Source: Oscillospiraceae bacterium
GTDB taxonomy: Bacteria > Bacillota > Clostridia > Oscillospirales > Acutalibacteraceae
Assembly: GCA_031280825.1 (NCBI GenBank)
Contig: JAITGE010000006.1
Coordinates: forward strand, 35,542-99,541
Length of the DNA: 64,000 nucleotides
Direction of reading: 5' to 3'
Positions 32,736-41,648 of this stretch are shown here, one piece after another. The notes under the pieces are model-generated. The model ran no database searches. It was not told the origin of the DNA and saw only the letters and a list, made by a program, of their open reading frames with translations. The position numbers were made by a program, and so were the translations under genes. The number at the start of each line of letters is the position of its first letter. Within the stretch, counting starts at the first letter, position 1.

Positions 32736-35700
32736 AAAAACCGTCGCGCATCTATACCGTCGCAACCGCGCATCTGGACACCTCCTGGCATTGGACGCTG
32801 GAAAAAACCGTTGCCGAAATGCTCCCGGCAACGCTGACAAAAAATTTTGCGCTGTTCGAAAAGTATCCGGAATATGTGTTTTCTTTTGAGGGCGCGTACC
32901 GCTACGCGCTGATGGAAGAATATTACCCGGAGCTGTTTGCCAGGCTGCGGGAATATATCGCGCGGAACCGCTGGCGCGTGGCGGGCAGCTGCTGGGAAAA
33001 CGGGGACGTCAACATCCCTTCGCCCGAGGCGCTCTTTCGCAATATACTGCTGGGCAACGATTATTTTGAAGAAAAGTTCGGCAAGCGCTCCAAGGATATT
33101 TATCTGCCGGATTGCTTTGGCTTCGGCGCGGCGCTGCCCGGCGTGGCGGCGCACGCAAACCTTTTGGGCTTCACCACGCAGAAGCTTGCCTGGGGCAGCG
33201 CAAGCCCCGTCCCCTTCGGCTTGGGCAATTGGGTCGCCCCGGACGGGCGAAGCATCCTTGCCTGCCCGGATGGCGGCAATTACACCGCCTGCCTACGGAA
33301 GGTGCGCAAGCACGCAAGCATGCGCCTCAAGCTCGGCAGGCAGCTGCGGCAGGGGCTGTTCCCCGGAGCGCTGCTGCTGCACGGCGTGGGCGACCAAGGC
33401 GGTGCGCCCAAGGAAAGCTCCGTGCAAGCCGTCGTGCGCGAAATAGCGCGGAACGGCGCATCGGCGCGGCAGGTGCTTTCCGCCGGAAGCGACCAGCTGT
33501 TCCGGGATATTGCCGCCGCGCCGCTTGCCGTGCGGAACGCTCTGCCCGGCTTCCGGGGCGAATGGCTCTTAACGGATCACGGCGCGGGCTGCTACACCTC
33601 CCGCGCGTGGAGCAAGCGCTGGAACCGCAAGGCGGAGCAGCTGGCGCTTGCCGCCGAGAGCGCCGCCTGCTTTGCGGATATGGCGGGACGCATGGCATAC
33701 CCCAAGCAGGAGCTGAACACGGCGTGGCGGCGCGTGCTCGCTCATCATTTTCACGATGATATAACAGGCACCTCCAACGAAATCAGCTATGTGCGCAACT
33801 GGAACGACCTCTTCGTTTCGCAGCAGCAATTCGCCGAGACGCTGCGGGCGGGCGTTTCAGCCGTCACCGCGGCAATGGACGCGGGCTTTGCCGTCGGGCG
33901 ACCGGCGGCAGTGTGCAACACCACGCAATGGGCGCGGAGCGAAGCCGTGCGACTCGCGCTGCCGCAGCGCATCCGCGGCGAAGCCGTGCGTGTCGTGGAT
34001 GCCGAAGGGCGCGAATATCCCGCGCAGGTGAGCGCGGAAGGCGAAGCGGTGCTGTTTTTGGCGACTGTGCCGCCGCTGAGCGTGACGCTGTTTGACGTGC
34101 AGCTTGGGGAAAGCCTGCAAGCGGGTGAAACGGCGCTGCGGGCGGACGGGCGCACGCTGGAAAACCAATACATACGCGCCCGCGTGGATGAAAACGGTGA
34201 TATTTGTTCGCTTTATGACAAACGCCGCGCGTGCGAATGCCTTGCCGCGCCGGTGCGCCTGGCGTTGTTTGATTTTGACGGGCAGCCGCGCTATCCGCAA
34301 TGGGAGCTATGCTACCAAGATTTGGCGCGCCGCCCGGCGGAATATCCCGCCGCGCCGGAGCTACGGCTGCTTGAAAGCGGACCTGTGCGCGCCGCGCTGC
34401 AAATCATCCGGCACGCGCGTAAATCCACCTTTACGCAAACCCTGCTGCTCGACGCCGCCTCGGAAGCCCTGCGCGTGGAATGCGAAATCGACTGGCATTC
34501 CCTGCGCACGCTGTGCAAGGTGGAAGTTCCCTGCGCCGCCGCAAGCCGGGAGGCGGCGTACGATATCGGCTTCGGCGTGGTGCGGCGCGGCAGCAACCGC
34601 CGCCGGCTCTATGAGGTCCCGGCGCAAGCCTTTGCGGATATCAGCGACGCAAACGGCGGCTTAACCGTCCTGAGCGACAGCAAAACAGGCTGGGATAAGC
34701 CCGGCGGTCACACCCTGCGCCTGACCGCGCTTTACAGCCCGCGGGCAAGCCGCGCCGATTCTCATGTGCTGGATTTCGGGCGCAACCGTTTCGCCTTTGG
34801 GCTGCACCCGCACAGCGGCGATTGGGCGGCGGGCGACGCACCCCGCGCGGGCGCGCTCTTTAATCAGCCGCTATCCGTCTTTTGGGCGCAGGGCGCCCGG
34901 ATGCCCGGCGAGACCGCAAGCGGCGAAACGCAAGCCTGCTTTGGCAAAATCAGCGAAGGCATCCTGCTGCGCTGCCTCAAAAAAAGCGAACAGGGCGGGG
35001 AATATATCCTGCGGGTGCAGGAGGGCTACCAAAAAGCCTGCCCGCTGGGAAGAATCCGTTTGGGCGAGGGGATCACCGGGTTTCGCGAGGTTTATGCTTC
35101 CGAAGAACCGCGGCCTGTGCCGCCGAGCTGTGCATATCTGGAAAATGGCACGCTTTGCCTAAGCCTTGAGCCATTTGAAATCCGTACCTTTGCCCTTCAA
35201 ATCAAGGAAGCGCCGCGCAGCCTGCCGGCGCAGCTGCCTGTTGCGCTGCCCTACAATTGCCGCGTGGCTTGCGGGCAGGGGGAAAACGGCGGCGCGGCAG
35301 CAAGCCTTCCCGCCGAACAATTCCCGGTGACGGTCTATGCGGGCGGCGTGCAATACCGGCTGGAGAACGCCGCGCTGGAGAACGCCGTGCGCTGCGCTGG
35401 GCAATCCCTTGAGCTGCCCGCCGGGCGGGAGCTGCGGCTGCTGCTGGCTTCTTTTACCGAGGATTGCGAGGTCGCCTTCACGGTGGACGGACAAGCGCAC
35501 GCGCGCACGGTTCGCAGCGCCCTGCGCCCCCTCGGGCACGGCGATTTACCGGGCATGGCGTTGAGCGGCTATGCAAAGGCCGCCGCTCCGGCGCTGGAGT
35601 TCACGCATCTGCACGATGCCGCAGGGAAGGATCTGGTTGGCAGGCAGGCATTCTTCTTCACCGTGGAGCTTCCCCTGCCCGCGCGCCCCTGCGGGCTTTT

Positions 35701-35953
35701 GCTGCCGGATGCGGAGCATGTGCTGCTTCTGGCGGCGACGGTATGCGCGCAGAGCGCGGCGCAATTTGCCGCGCAGCCCTATGATACGTTCTCTGCCCGC
35801 CCGCAGGCGGAGTGTGGGATGCAGCTAACGCCTGCCGAAGCCGCCGCGAAAAACGCGAAGCAGCGCTACCGCAAATGCCGCCAGAACGCGACGGTCGCGC
35901 GTAACTTTCTCCGCGCGAAATGGCAGGTGCATTTTTCACGGAGGAACGGCTGA
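32732..35953 (+). CDS. Glycoside hydrolase family 38 alpha-mannosidase
   Basis: A 1073-aa enzyme expected to release alpha-linked mannose. The N-terminal catalytic domain has the zinc-binding HLDTSWHW (H14, D16), and YLPDCFGFGAALP with the likely nucleophile aspartate near residue 128; a later HHFHDDITGTS carries further metal/acid residues. Central helical and C-terminal beta-sandwich domains follow as in family members. No signal peptide is present, so it is probably cytosolic and acts on imported glycans. It overlaps the zinc-ribbon gene upstream and the fumarase alpha gene downstream by a few bases. Confidence 0.92.
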   Translation: MKKPSRIYTVATAHLDTSWHWTLEKTVAEMLPATLTKNFALFEKYPEYVFSFEGAYRYALMEEYYPELFARLREYIARNRWRVAGSCWENGDVNIPSPEALFRNILLGNDYFEEKFGKRSKDIYLPDCFGFGAALPGVAAHANLLGFTTQKLAWGSASPVPFGLGNWVAPDGRSILACPDGGNYTACLRKVRKHASMRLKLGRQLRQGLFPGALLLHGVGDQGGAPKESSVQAVVREIARNGASARQVLSAGSDQLFRDIAAAPLAVRNALPGFRGEWLLTDHGAGCYTSRAWSKRWNRKAEQLALAAESAACFADMAGRMAYPKQELNTAWRRVLAHHFHDDITGTSNEISYVRNWNDLFVSQQQFAETLRAGVSAVTAAMDAGFAVGRPAAVCNTTQWARSEAVRLALPQRIRGEAVRVVDAEGREYPAQVSAEGEAVLFLATVPPLSVTLFDVQLGESLQAGETALRADGRTLENQYIRARVDENGDICSLYDKRRACECLAAPVRLALFDFDGQPRYPQWELCYQDLARRPAEYPAAPELRLLESGPVRAALQIIRHARKSTFTQTLLLDAASEALRVECEIDWHSLRTLCKVEVPCAAASREAAYDIGFGVVRRGSNRRRLYEVPAQAFADISDANGGLTVLSDSKTGWDKPGGHTLRLTALYSPRASRADSHVLDFGRNRFAFGLHPHSGDWAAGDAPRAGALFNQPLSVFWAQGARMPGETASGETQACFGKISEGILLRCLKKSEQGGEYILRVQEGYQKACPLGRIRLGEGITGFREVYASEEPRPVPPSCAYLENGTLCLSLEPFEIRTFALQIKEAPRSLPAQLPVALPYNCRVACGQGENGGAAASLPAEQFPVTVYAGGVQYRLENAALENAVRCAGQSLELPAGRELRLLLASFTEDCEVAFTVDGQAHARTVRSALRPLGHGDLPGMALSGYAKAAAPALEFTHLHDAAGKDLVGRQAFFFTVELPLPARPCGLLLPDAEHVLLLAATVCAQSAAQFAAQPYDTFSARPQAECGMQLTPAEAAAKNAKQRYRKCRQNATVARNFLRAKWQVHFSRRNG

Positions 35954-36798
35954 TGCGTGAGCTGGATTGCAAACGGATTGAAGACGCGGTGGCGCGGCTT
36001 TGCGTCGAGGCAAATTTACATCTGCCGGCGCCGCTGCGGACGCGCCTCCTCCAAGCCGAGGCGGCAGAGGAGAGCGCTTCGGCAAAAGAAATCCTAAAGA
36101 CTTTGCTGCGCAACCTGGAAGCGGCGGAGCGATTGCGGCTGCCCATTTGCCAGGATACCGGCATGGCGGTCGTGTTTGCCGATTTGGGGCAGGAGGTGCA
36201 CATCACCGGCGGCGACTTTACGCAAGCCGTCACGCGCGGCGTCGCCAAGGGCTACAAGGAAGGCTTTCTGCGCTGCTCCATTGCGGAGGATCCGCTGCGG
36301 CGCAAAAACACGGGGGATAATACGCCCCCGGTGGTACACCTGCGGCTTGTGCCGGGCGATACGCTGCGCCTTGCCGTCGCGCCCAAGGGCTTCGGGAGCG
36401 AAAACATGAGCCGCCTGCAAATGCTTACGCCCGCCGACGACGCGGACGCCGTTGTTGCTTTTGTGCTGGAAACCGTGCGCCTTGCCGGGAGCAACCCCTG
36501 CCCGCCGATTGTGCTGGGCGTCGGGCTTGGCGGTAATTTCGAAAGCTGCGCGCTGCTTGCCAAGCGCGCGCTTTGCCGCGCCGCCGGGCAGCAAAACGCC
36601 GATCCGTATTACGCGGCGCTCGAAGCGCGGATTTTGCGGGAGGTCAACGCGCTCGGCATCGGACCGCAGGGCTTTGGCGGGCGTACCACCGCGCTTTGGG
36701 CGGCGGTTGAAGCCGCGCCAACGCATATTGCGGGGCTGCCTGTGAGCGTGAACATCGGCTGCCATGTCACGCGCCATGCCGAAACGGTGCTGGCGTGA
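35953..36798 (+). CDS. Class I fumarate hydratase / L-tartrate dehydratase alpha subunit
   Basis: Iron-sulfur hydro-lyase alpha subunit, 281 aa, start ATG 35953 in a TGATG overlap with the mannosidase gene. Cluster-binding cysteines lie in RLPICQDTGMAVVF, GLGGNFESCALLAKRAL and NIGCHVTRH, and GPQGFGGRTTAL is conserved. The family needs a beta subunit (TtdB/FumB-type), normally the next gene; here the next genes encode an ABC transporter, so the partner must be elsewhere or missing. Fumarase and tartrate dehydratase cannot be told apart from sequence. Confidence 0.88.
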   Translation: MRELDCKRIEDAVARLCVEANLHLPAPLRTRLLQAEAAEESASAKEILKTLLRNLEAAERLRLPICQDTGMAVVFADLGQEVHITGGDFTQAVTRGVAKGYKEGFLRCSIAEDPLRRKNTGDNTPPVVHLRLVPGDTLRLAVAPKGFGSENMSRLQMLTPADDADAVVAFVLETVRLAGSNPCPPIVLGVGLGGNFESCALLAKRALCRAAGQQNADPYYAALEARILREVNALGIGPQGFGGRTTALWAAVEAAPTHIAGLPVSVNIGCHVTRHAETVLA

Positions 36799-36879
36799 CG
36801 CGCTCGTAAGTATTCGCGCCGCTGCCCGCTTTGAGCGGATAAAATAGTAGTACAATCTAGAGCAAAGGAGAACTGCGCG

Positions 36880-37779
36880 ATGGCACAAACGCTTCTGCAA
36901 ACCCGCGGGCTTACCAAGCAATACGGCTCGTTCGCCGCGCTGAACGAGGTCTCGCTCGACCTGCAAAAGGGCGACATTTACGGTCTTATCGGGCGCAACG
37001 GCGCGGGCAAAACCACGTTTTTTAAATGCGTCATGGGTCTTGCGAAGCCCACGGCGGGCGAAATTGAAATTGCGGGCAGCAAAAGCGGGCTGAACGCCGC
37101 GCGGCGGCGCGTCGGTTTTATGATCAGTCCGTCCTTCTTCCCCTATTTGAACCCAAAGCAAAACCTAGAATATTTCTGCAGAGTCAAGGGCGTGCGGGAT
37201 GGCGGCGAGACCGACCGCCTGCTGCGGCTGGTGGGGCTTGACGGCGTGAAAAAACCGTTTAAGACCTTTTCGCTGGGGATGAAGCAGCGGCTGGGGCTGG
37301 CGGGCGCCATGCTGGGCAAGCCGCCGATTGTCGTGCTGGATGAACCGATCAACGGGCTTGACCCGCAAGGGATCGCGGATATCCGCGCTGTGATTCAGCA
37401 GGAAAACAGGGAGCGCGGCACGACCTTCATCGTTTCCTCCCACATCTTGAGTGAGCTGGATTTGGTGGCGACCCGCTTCGGCTTTATTGAGCAGGGTAGC
37501 CTGGTGCAGGAAATCACACGCGCCGACCTGCACGAGCGCACCAAGAAATCCCTGATTGTTGATGTGGACGACGGCGAAAAGGCGCTTTTGGTGCTGCAAT
37601 CGAAATGGGGGCTTCCCGCCGCAAAAAGGGACGGGAACCGGATCACGCTGGAAGCCCATTTTGATCCGCCGGGCGCGATTGCCCACGCGCTGGTTACCGA
37701 GGGCGTTGCGCTTTACCGGCTTGCCCCGCAGGAAACCACGCTCGAGGAATATTTTATGCACCTGATTGGAGGGATTTAA
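36880..37779 (+). CDS. ABC transporter ATP-binding protein (BcrA-like exporter)
   Basis: A 299-aa ATPase with Walker A LIGRNGAGKTT, Q-loop region FMISPSFFPYL, signature FSLGMKQRLGLAGAML and Walker B PIVVLDEPINGLDPQG. The signature and the C-terminal extension with DLHERTKKSLIVDVDD resemble ATPases of bacitracin/lantibiotic self-protection exporters. The ATG has AAAGGAG. The permease gene begins immediately after its stop, followed by two YxeA-type membrane proteins. Confidence 0.9.
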   Translation: MAQTLLQTRGLTKQYGSFAALNEVSLDLQKGDIYGLIGRNGAGKTTFFKCVMGLAKPTAGEIEIAGSKSGLNAARRRVGFMISPSFFPYLNPKQNLEYFCRVKGVRDGGETDRLLRLVGLDGVKKPFKTFSLGMKQRLGLAGAMLGKPPIVVLDEPINGLDPQGIADIRAVIQQENRERGTTFIVSSHILSELDLVATRFGFIEQGSLVQEITRADLHERTKKSLIVDVDDGEKALLVLQSKWGLPAAKRDGNRITLEAHFDPPGAIAHALVTEGVALYRLAPQETTLEEYFMHLIGGI

Positions 37780-38523
37780 ATGCTGCGTTACCTGCGCGGT
37801 GAAATCTACCGGCTGCTGCGGAAAAAGAGCTTCTATATCTATTTTGGCGCGTTCGCGCTTGGTTATGTCATTCTCGCGTTTATCCGCATGGGGAGCAGCG
37901 GCGAAAGGCAAATGCTGAAGGATGCGGAGTCACTCTTCATGTTCCTGCCGCCCGTCGTCGGGAGCTATCTCTTCGCGGCGATTTATACGGATGATCTGCA
38001 CGCCAAAAATCTGCCCGCGCTCATTGGCTTCGGTGTTGGCAGAATCAGAATCGTTCTTTCGAAACTCCTGCTCATGTCGCTGTTTGGCACGGTGCTTCTG
38101 GCGCTGGTTCCGCTTTTCATGTACGCGGTGCACACAGTCTTCGGCGCTTCGCCCACCGGCGCGGTTTTCGGGGAGGTATATGCTTGGGGGCTGAAGGCTC
38201 TGATGGAAACCGTTGCTTTCGCGTCGCTTTCCGCAGTTGCGGTTTACGGTCTTCAGCGCGCAACCTTCGGGATAGCGGTCTATCTCCTGCTGTCGCTTGG
38301 CGTTGTCAGCCAGCTGCTTTCCGCCCTGTTTCGCTGGGAGGCTGTTCACGAGCTGCTGCCGGGACTTGCCGAGCATTTAATGGCAGGCATCTCCCTGCGG
38401 ATGCTCATGGGGCTTATGGGGAACGGCGCCGTCGTGCTGCCCGCGGTGGAATATGCGGTTTATGTGACCGTAGCGGCCGCGCTGGCAGCCCTGGCATTTC
38501 ACAAAAAGGAGCTGGAGTTTTAA
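37780..38523 (+). CDS. ABC-2 type permease (BcrB-like)
   Basis: A 247-aa membrane protein with about six helices, starting right after the ATPase stop. N-terminal LRYLRGEIYRLLRKKSFYIYF and the later SYLFAAIYTDDLHAKNLPALIGFGVGRIRIVLSKLLLM are typical for permeases of short ABC-2 exporters. It pairs with the ATPase upstream. Substrate unknown; antimicrobial peptide or lipid export is an inference from family and the YxeA neighbours. Confidence 0.85.
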   Translation: MLRYLRGEIYRLLRKKSFYIYFGAFALGYVILAFIRMGSSGERQMLKDAESLFMFLPPVVGSYLFAAIYTDDLHAKNLPALIGFGVGRIRIVLSKLLLMSLFGTVLLALVPLFMYAVHTVFGASPTGAVFGEVYAWGLKALMETVAFASLSAVAVYGLQRATFGIAVYLLLSLGVVSQLLSALFRWEAVHELLPGLAEHLMAGISLRMLMGLMGNGAVVLPAVEYAVYVTVAAALAALAFHKKELEF

Positions 38524-38524
38524 C

Positions 38525-39250
38525 ATGAAAGCAAGCAAAAGGGTGTTATTGGGCGTCGTCTGCGTCGCGATCTTGTCACTGACTGCGGTGGGCGTCCTCT
38601 GGTTCAAGGGCTATTACGACGACCGCTATGCGCTGGAGGATTACTACTATACGGTCGTTCCGCCGGATTACGACAACACGCCCGTCCGCGCGTTTGATAA
38701 GGACGGCAACGCGCAGGGGCTGAAGGTGGTGTATACCCTCGTCTGCTACAGCGCGGATGGCAAGGCGCGGGAATTGGAGTTCAGCGGCAGCCTGGATTTC
38801 CACGACGTTTACCCTCCGGGAACGTACATTCGAGTGAGCGCCAGCAAGAAGTGGGCGACCGGCAAAGAAGCGCTGGATGCTTCAAATGTCCCCGAAAAGG
38901 CTCTGGAGAAGCTCCGCGAGGTCTTTTCTCCTTCCAAGGCGGCTTCGCTCACGGAATATGCCGCCGAACGGGCGCAAATTCTCAGCGCGCGGAACACGCC
39001 CTCCCTGACGATTTCCTGCAAGGCGGACGGAACCACCTTGATTTACACCTATGTCTATGGCGGAAAAATGCTTGCCGAAGAGCAAAAGGAATTCCTTGAC
39101 CCGGTCTACAAATCGCAATTTCGGGCAGATAAGCAAATCCGCCCGGAGCTGACCGCGATATTCCTCGAGCTAAGAACAGAGGATGGGCAAACGGTTTTTT
39201 CTCAGAAATACGACAAACAGGTTTTGTTTGGTTATGAGCTGAATCCATGA
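38525..39250 (+). CDS. YxeA-domain membrane protein with DUF4854-like C-terminal domain
   Basis: A 241-aa protein with an N-terminal membrane helix (about 7-27). Residues about 35-130 are YxeA/DUF1093-like: DYYYTVVPPDYD, YTLVCYSADGKARELEFSGSL, YPPGTYIRVSASK, VPEKALEKLREV. Residues about 155-241 contain KADGTTLIYTYVYGGK and end EDGQTVFSQKY, resembling the DUF4854 lipoprotein at 27.1 kb (KADGSKLIYSYTYA). In B. subtilis, yxeA adjoins an antimicrobial-peptide-responsive ABC transporter, and here too it follows an exporter. The domain join is unusual. Confidence 0.75.
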   Translation: MKASKRVLLGVVCVAILSLTAVGVLWFKGYYDDRYALEDYYYTVVPPDYDNTPVRAFDKDGNAQGLKVVYTLVCYSADGKARELEFSGSLDFHDVYPPGTYIRVSASKKWATGKEALDASNVPEKALEKLREVFSPSKAASLTEYAAERAQILSARNTPSLTISCKADGTTLIYTYVYGGKMLAEEQKEFLDPVYKSQFRADKQIRPELTAIFLELRTEDGQTVFSQKYDKQVLFGYELNP

Positions 39251-39271
39251 TATTGCAGGAGGTATCTCGTC

Positions 39272-39691
39272 ATGAAAACAAGCAAAAAAATCACACTTGC
39301 CGTTCTCGGCGCGGTCGCCCTCGCGCTTGTTGCCGCCGTGGCGATCTTTGGCCGCCAATATTACCAGAACCGCTATGTCAGCGCGGATTATTACGCAATG
39401 GTGCCGCTGGATTATGACATAACGCCACAAACCATGTATGCGGCAAACGGCGAGAGCATGGGACCGGGCAAGGAATACACGCTGACGATCTACAGCGCGG
39501 AGGGGGAATCGCGCGAGGTCACCTTTAACGTATTTGCGCCGGAAAGCCCGATGGTCGGCGCTCGCGCGCTGCCCAAGCCCGGGCAGTATCTGCTAATTAA
39601 GGCAAGCAAAACCATCGTAACAGGCTGGGATTTGGTTGACAAGAGCCGGATTCCGGAGGCGGCTCTGCGGGAAATCATGGGCAGCCGGTAG
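39272..39691 (+). CDS. YxeA-family (DUF1093) membrane protein
   Basis: A 139-aa protein with one N-terminal membrane helix and a YxeA domain: [62 protein letters not shown]. It is a paralogue of the N-terminal part of the preceding gene, without the extra C-terminal domain. The ATG has AGGAGG. Role unknown; it is probably co-transcribed with the exporter genes. Confidence 0.8.
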   Translation: MKTSKKITLAVLGAVALALVAAVAIFGRQYYQNRYVSADYYAMVPLDYDITPQTMYAANGESMGPGKEYTLTIYSAEGESREVTFNVFAPESPMVGARALPKPGQYLLIKASKTIVTGWDLVDKSRIPEAALREIMGSR

Positions 39692-39724
39692 AAAAGCGTA
39701 CCCGTGCTTTGCCGAAACTGGGGC

Positions 39725-39753
39725 TTGTAATTTTGCCGCGCATCTGCTATACT
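39725..39753 (+). promoter_or_regulatory. metK: Sigma-A promoter of metK
   Basis: -35 TTGTAA (39725-39730), 17-bp spacer, extended -10 TGCTATACT (39748-39753 core), 35 bp before the start. The leader is too short for a SAM riboswitch. Confidence 0.75.
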
Positions 39754-39788
39754 GGGGGCAATTGATGCGAGGGGAGAACAGCGGCACC

Positions 39789-40979
39789 ATGGATAACCGA
39801 AAGCTCTTTACTTCCGAATCCGTGACGGAAGGACACCCGGATAAGCTCTGTGATCAAGTTTCCGATGCGATACTGGACGCCATTCTGACGCAGGATCCCA
39901 TGGGGCGCGTTGCGTGCGAATGCGTCGCGACCACGGGCGTGCTGTTCATCATGGGTGAAATCAGCACGGAGGGCTACGTGGATCTGGCGAAAATTGCCCG
40001 GCAGGTCGTGCTGGATATTGGCTATGACAGCGGCGACAAGGGCTTTGACGGAAAATCCTGCGCCGTTGTGACCGCCATTGACGAACAGTCACCGGATATC
40101 GCCTTGGGCGTTGACCACGCGCTTGAGCAAAAAACAGGGAAGGATACGGAAGCGGAGGACAACGGCGCGGGCGATCAGGGGCTGATGTTTGGCTACGCCT
40201 GCGACGAAACCCCGGAGCGTATGCCCCTGCCCATCAGCCTGGCGCACGCGCTCGCGCGGCAGCTGACCCTAGTGCGCAAAACCGGGCTTTTGCCTTATCT
40301 GCGCCCGGATGGCAAAACACAGGTCACTGTGGAATACAACGGCGCGGGCAACCCTGTGCGCGTGGATACGGTCGTCGTTTCCACCCAGCACGCCCCGGAA
40401 GTCACGCTGGAGCAAATTCGCGCGGATCTTCTGCGGCACGTCATCCGCCCGGTTGTGCCGCAGCAGCTGCTTGACGCCGAAACCGTTTATTTTGTGAACC
40501 CCACCGGGCGCTTTGTCGTCGGCGGTCCGCAGGGTGACAGCGGCTTAACGGGGCGCAAAATCATTGTGGATACGTACGGCGGTTACGCGCGGCACGGCGG
40601 CGGCGCCTTCAGCGGCAAGGATCCGACAAAGGTGGATCGTTCCGCCGCGTATGCCGCCCGCCACGCGGCAAGGAATATCATTGCCGCCGGGCTGGCAAAA
40701 AAATGCGAAATCCAGCTGGCATACGCCATCGGTGTGGCGCGGCCGGTTTCGGTGCTTGCCGAAACCTTCGGCACCGGCTTGCTGCCGGACGCGCAGCTGG
40801 GCGAAATCGTGCGGCAGCTGTTTGACCTGCGCCCCACGGCAATCATCCGCCGCTTTGGGCTGCGCCGCCCCATATACCGCCAGTTGGCGGCATACGGGCA
40901 CGTAGGGCGCACAGATTTGGATTTGCCGTGGGAAAAAGAAGACATGGCAGAGCAGCTGGCGCAATACAAGCCCGCGTAA
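39789..40979 (+). CDS. metK: S-adenosylmethionine synthase
   Basis: Makes SAM from ATP and methionine. ATG 39789 begins the standard [25 protein letters not shown]. The [12 protein letters not shown] motif and the [21 protein letters not shown] loop are intact; 396 aa is the usual length. A longer frame upstream crosses the promoter and is rejected. SAM use links it loosely to the methyltransferase prmA. Confidence 0.96.
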   Translation: MDNRKLFTSESVTEGHPDKLCDQVSDAILDAILTQDPMGRVACECVATTGVLFIMGEISTEGYVDLAKIARQVVLDIGYDSGDKGFDGKSCAVVTAIDEQSPDIALGVDHALEQKTGKDTEAEDNGAGDQGLMFGYACDETPERMPLPISLAHALARQLTLVRKTGLLPYLRPDGKTQVTVEYNGAGNPVRVDTVVVSTQHAPEVTLEQIRADLLRHVIRPVVPQQLLDAETVYFVNPTGRFVVGGPQGDSGLTGRKIIVDTYGGYARHGGGAFSGKDPTKVDRSAAYAARHAARNIIAAGLAKKCEIQLAYAIGVARPVSVLAETFGTGLLPDAQLGEIVRQLFDLRPTAIIRRFGLRRPIYRQLAAYGHVGRTDLDLPWEKEDMAEQLAQYKPA

Positions 40980-41035
40980 CCTTCTCTCCGGATCCCGCAC
41001 AATCAAACCGTAAAGAAAGTGAGAACCCCCTGTTC

Positions 41036-41605
41036 ATGAAAAACCAACAGAATGTCCCCGTTCGTAGCCTTGTTGTCTGCGCCCTTTTTGCCGCTTTGAG
41101 CGCGGCGCTTTCGCAGGTTTCCGTGCCGCTGGGGCTTGTGCCCGTCGTGATGACCCATATCGCCATTTTCAGCGGCGCCGGGCTGCTGGGCTGGAGGCTC
41201 GGCGCGCTGAGCCAAATTGTGTTTATCGCGCTGGGCGCCGTCGGCTTGCCTGTGTTCGCCGGCTTTAAAGGCGGCATCGGTCATCTGTTCGGCGCGACGG
41301 GCGGGTTTATCTGGGGTTATTTTCTCAGCGCGGTTTTTATCGGCTTGCTCGCCGACCGCTTCGGCCGCCGCTGGGCAATGCTTCCGGCAATGGCGCTGGG
41401 CGTGCTGATCATTTATCTGCCGGGCATACCGTGGTTCATGCACGTTACCGGCTTCAGCCTCACCAAGGCGATCGGCGCGTGTATGCTGCCGTATCTGCCG
41501 GGCGATTTCATCAAGGCGGCGGCAAGCGTCGTCCTGGTCTGGAGGCTTGCGCCCGTCACGCAAAGGCTGCTGCACCCGCGTGCGGCGCGCGTGCGCGCCG
41601 AATAA
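41036..41605 (+). CDS. bioY: Biotin transporter BioY (ECF S component)
   Basis: A 189-aa membrane protein with about six helices. It shows the BioY pattern: VPLGLVPVVMTHIAIFSGAGLLGWRLG, GLPVFAGFKGGIGHLFGATGGFIWGY and the C-terminal PYLPGDFIKAAAS (the D-x-x-K motif). BioY captures biotin and can couple with the EcfA1A2T module encoded at 17-20 kb. It lies between metK and purB and has no biotin-synthesis neighbour, suggesting dependence on external biotin. Confidence 0.93.
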   Translation: MKNQQNVPVRSLVVCALFAALSAALSQVSVPLGLVPVVMTHIAIFSGAGLLGWRLGALSQIVFIALGAVGLPVFAGFKGGIGHLFGATGGFIWGYFLSAVFIGLLADRFGRRWAMLPAMALGVLIIYLPGIPWFMHVTGFSLTKAIGACMLPYLPGDFIKAAASVVLVWRLAPVTQRLLHPRAARVRAE

Positions 41606-41648
41606 TTTATGCGTCTTTCACCAAACAAAGCGGAAAGGGAACCCCGCT

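Noticed and set aside
39689..39788. SAM riboswitch before metK
   Set aside because: The leader after the promoter is only about 30 nt and has no conserved riboswitch helices.
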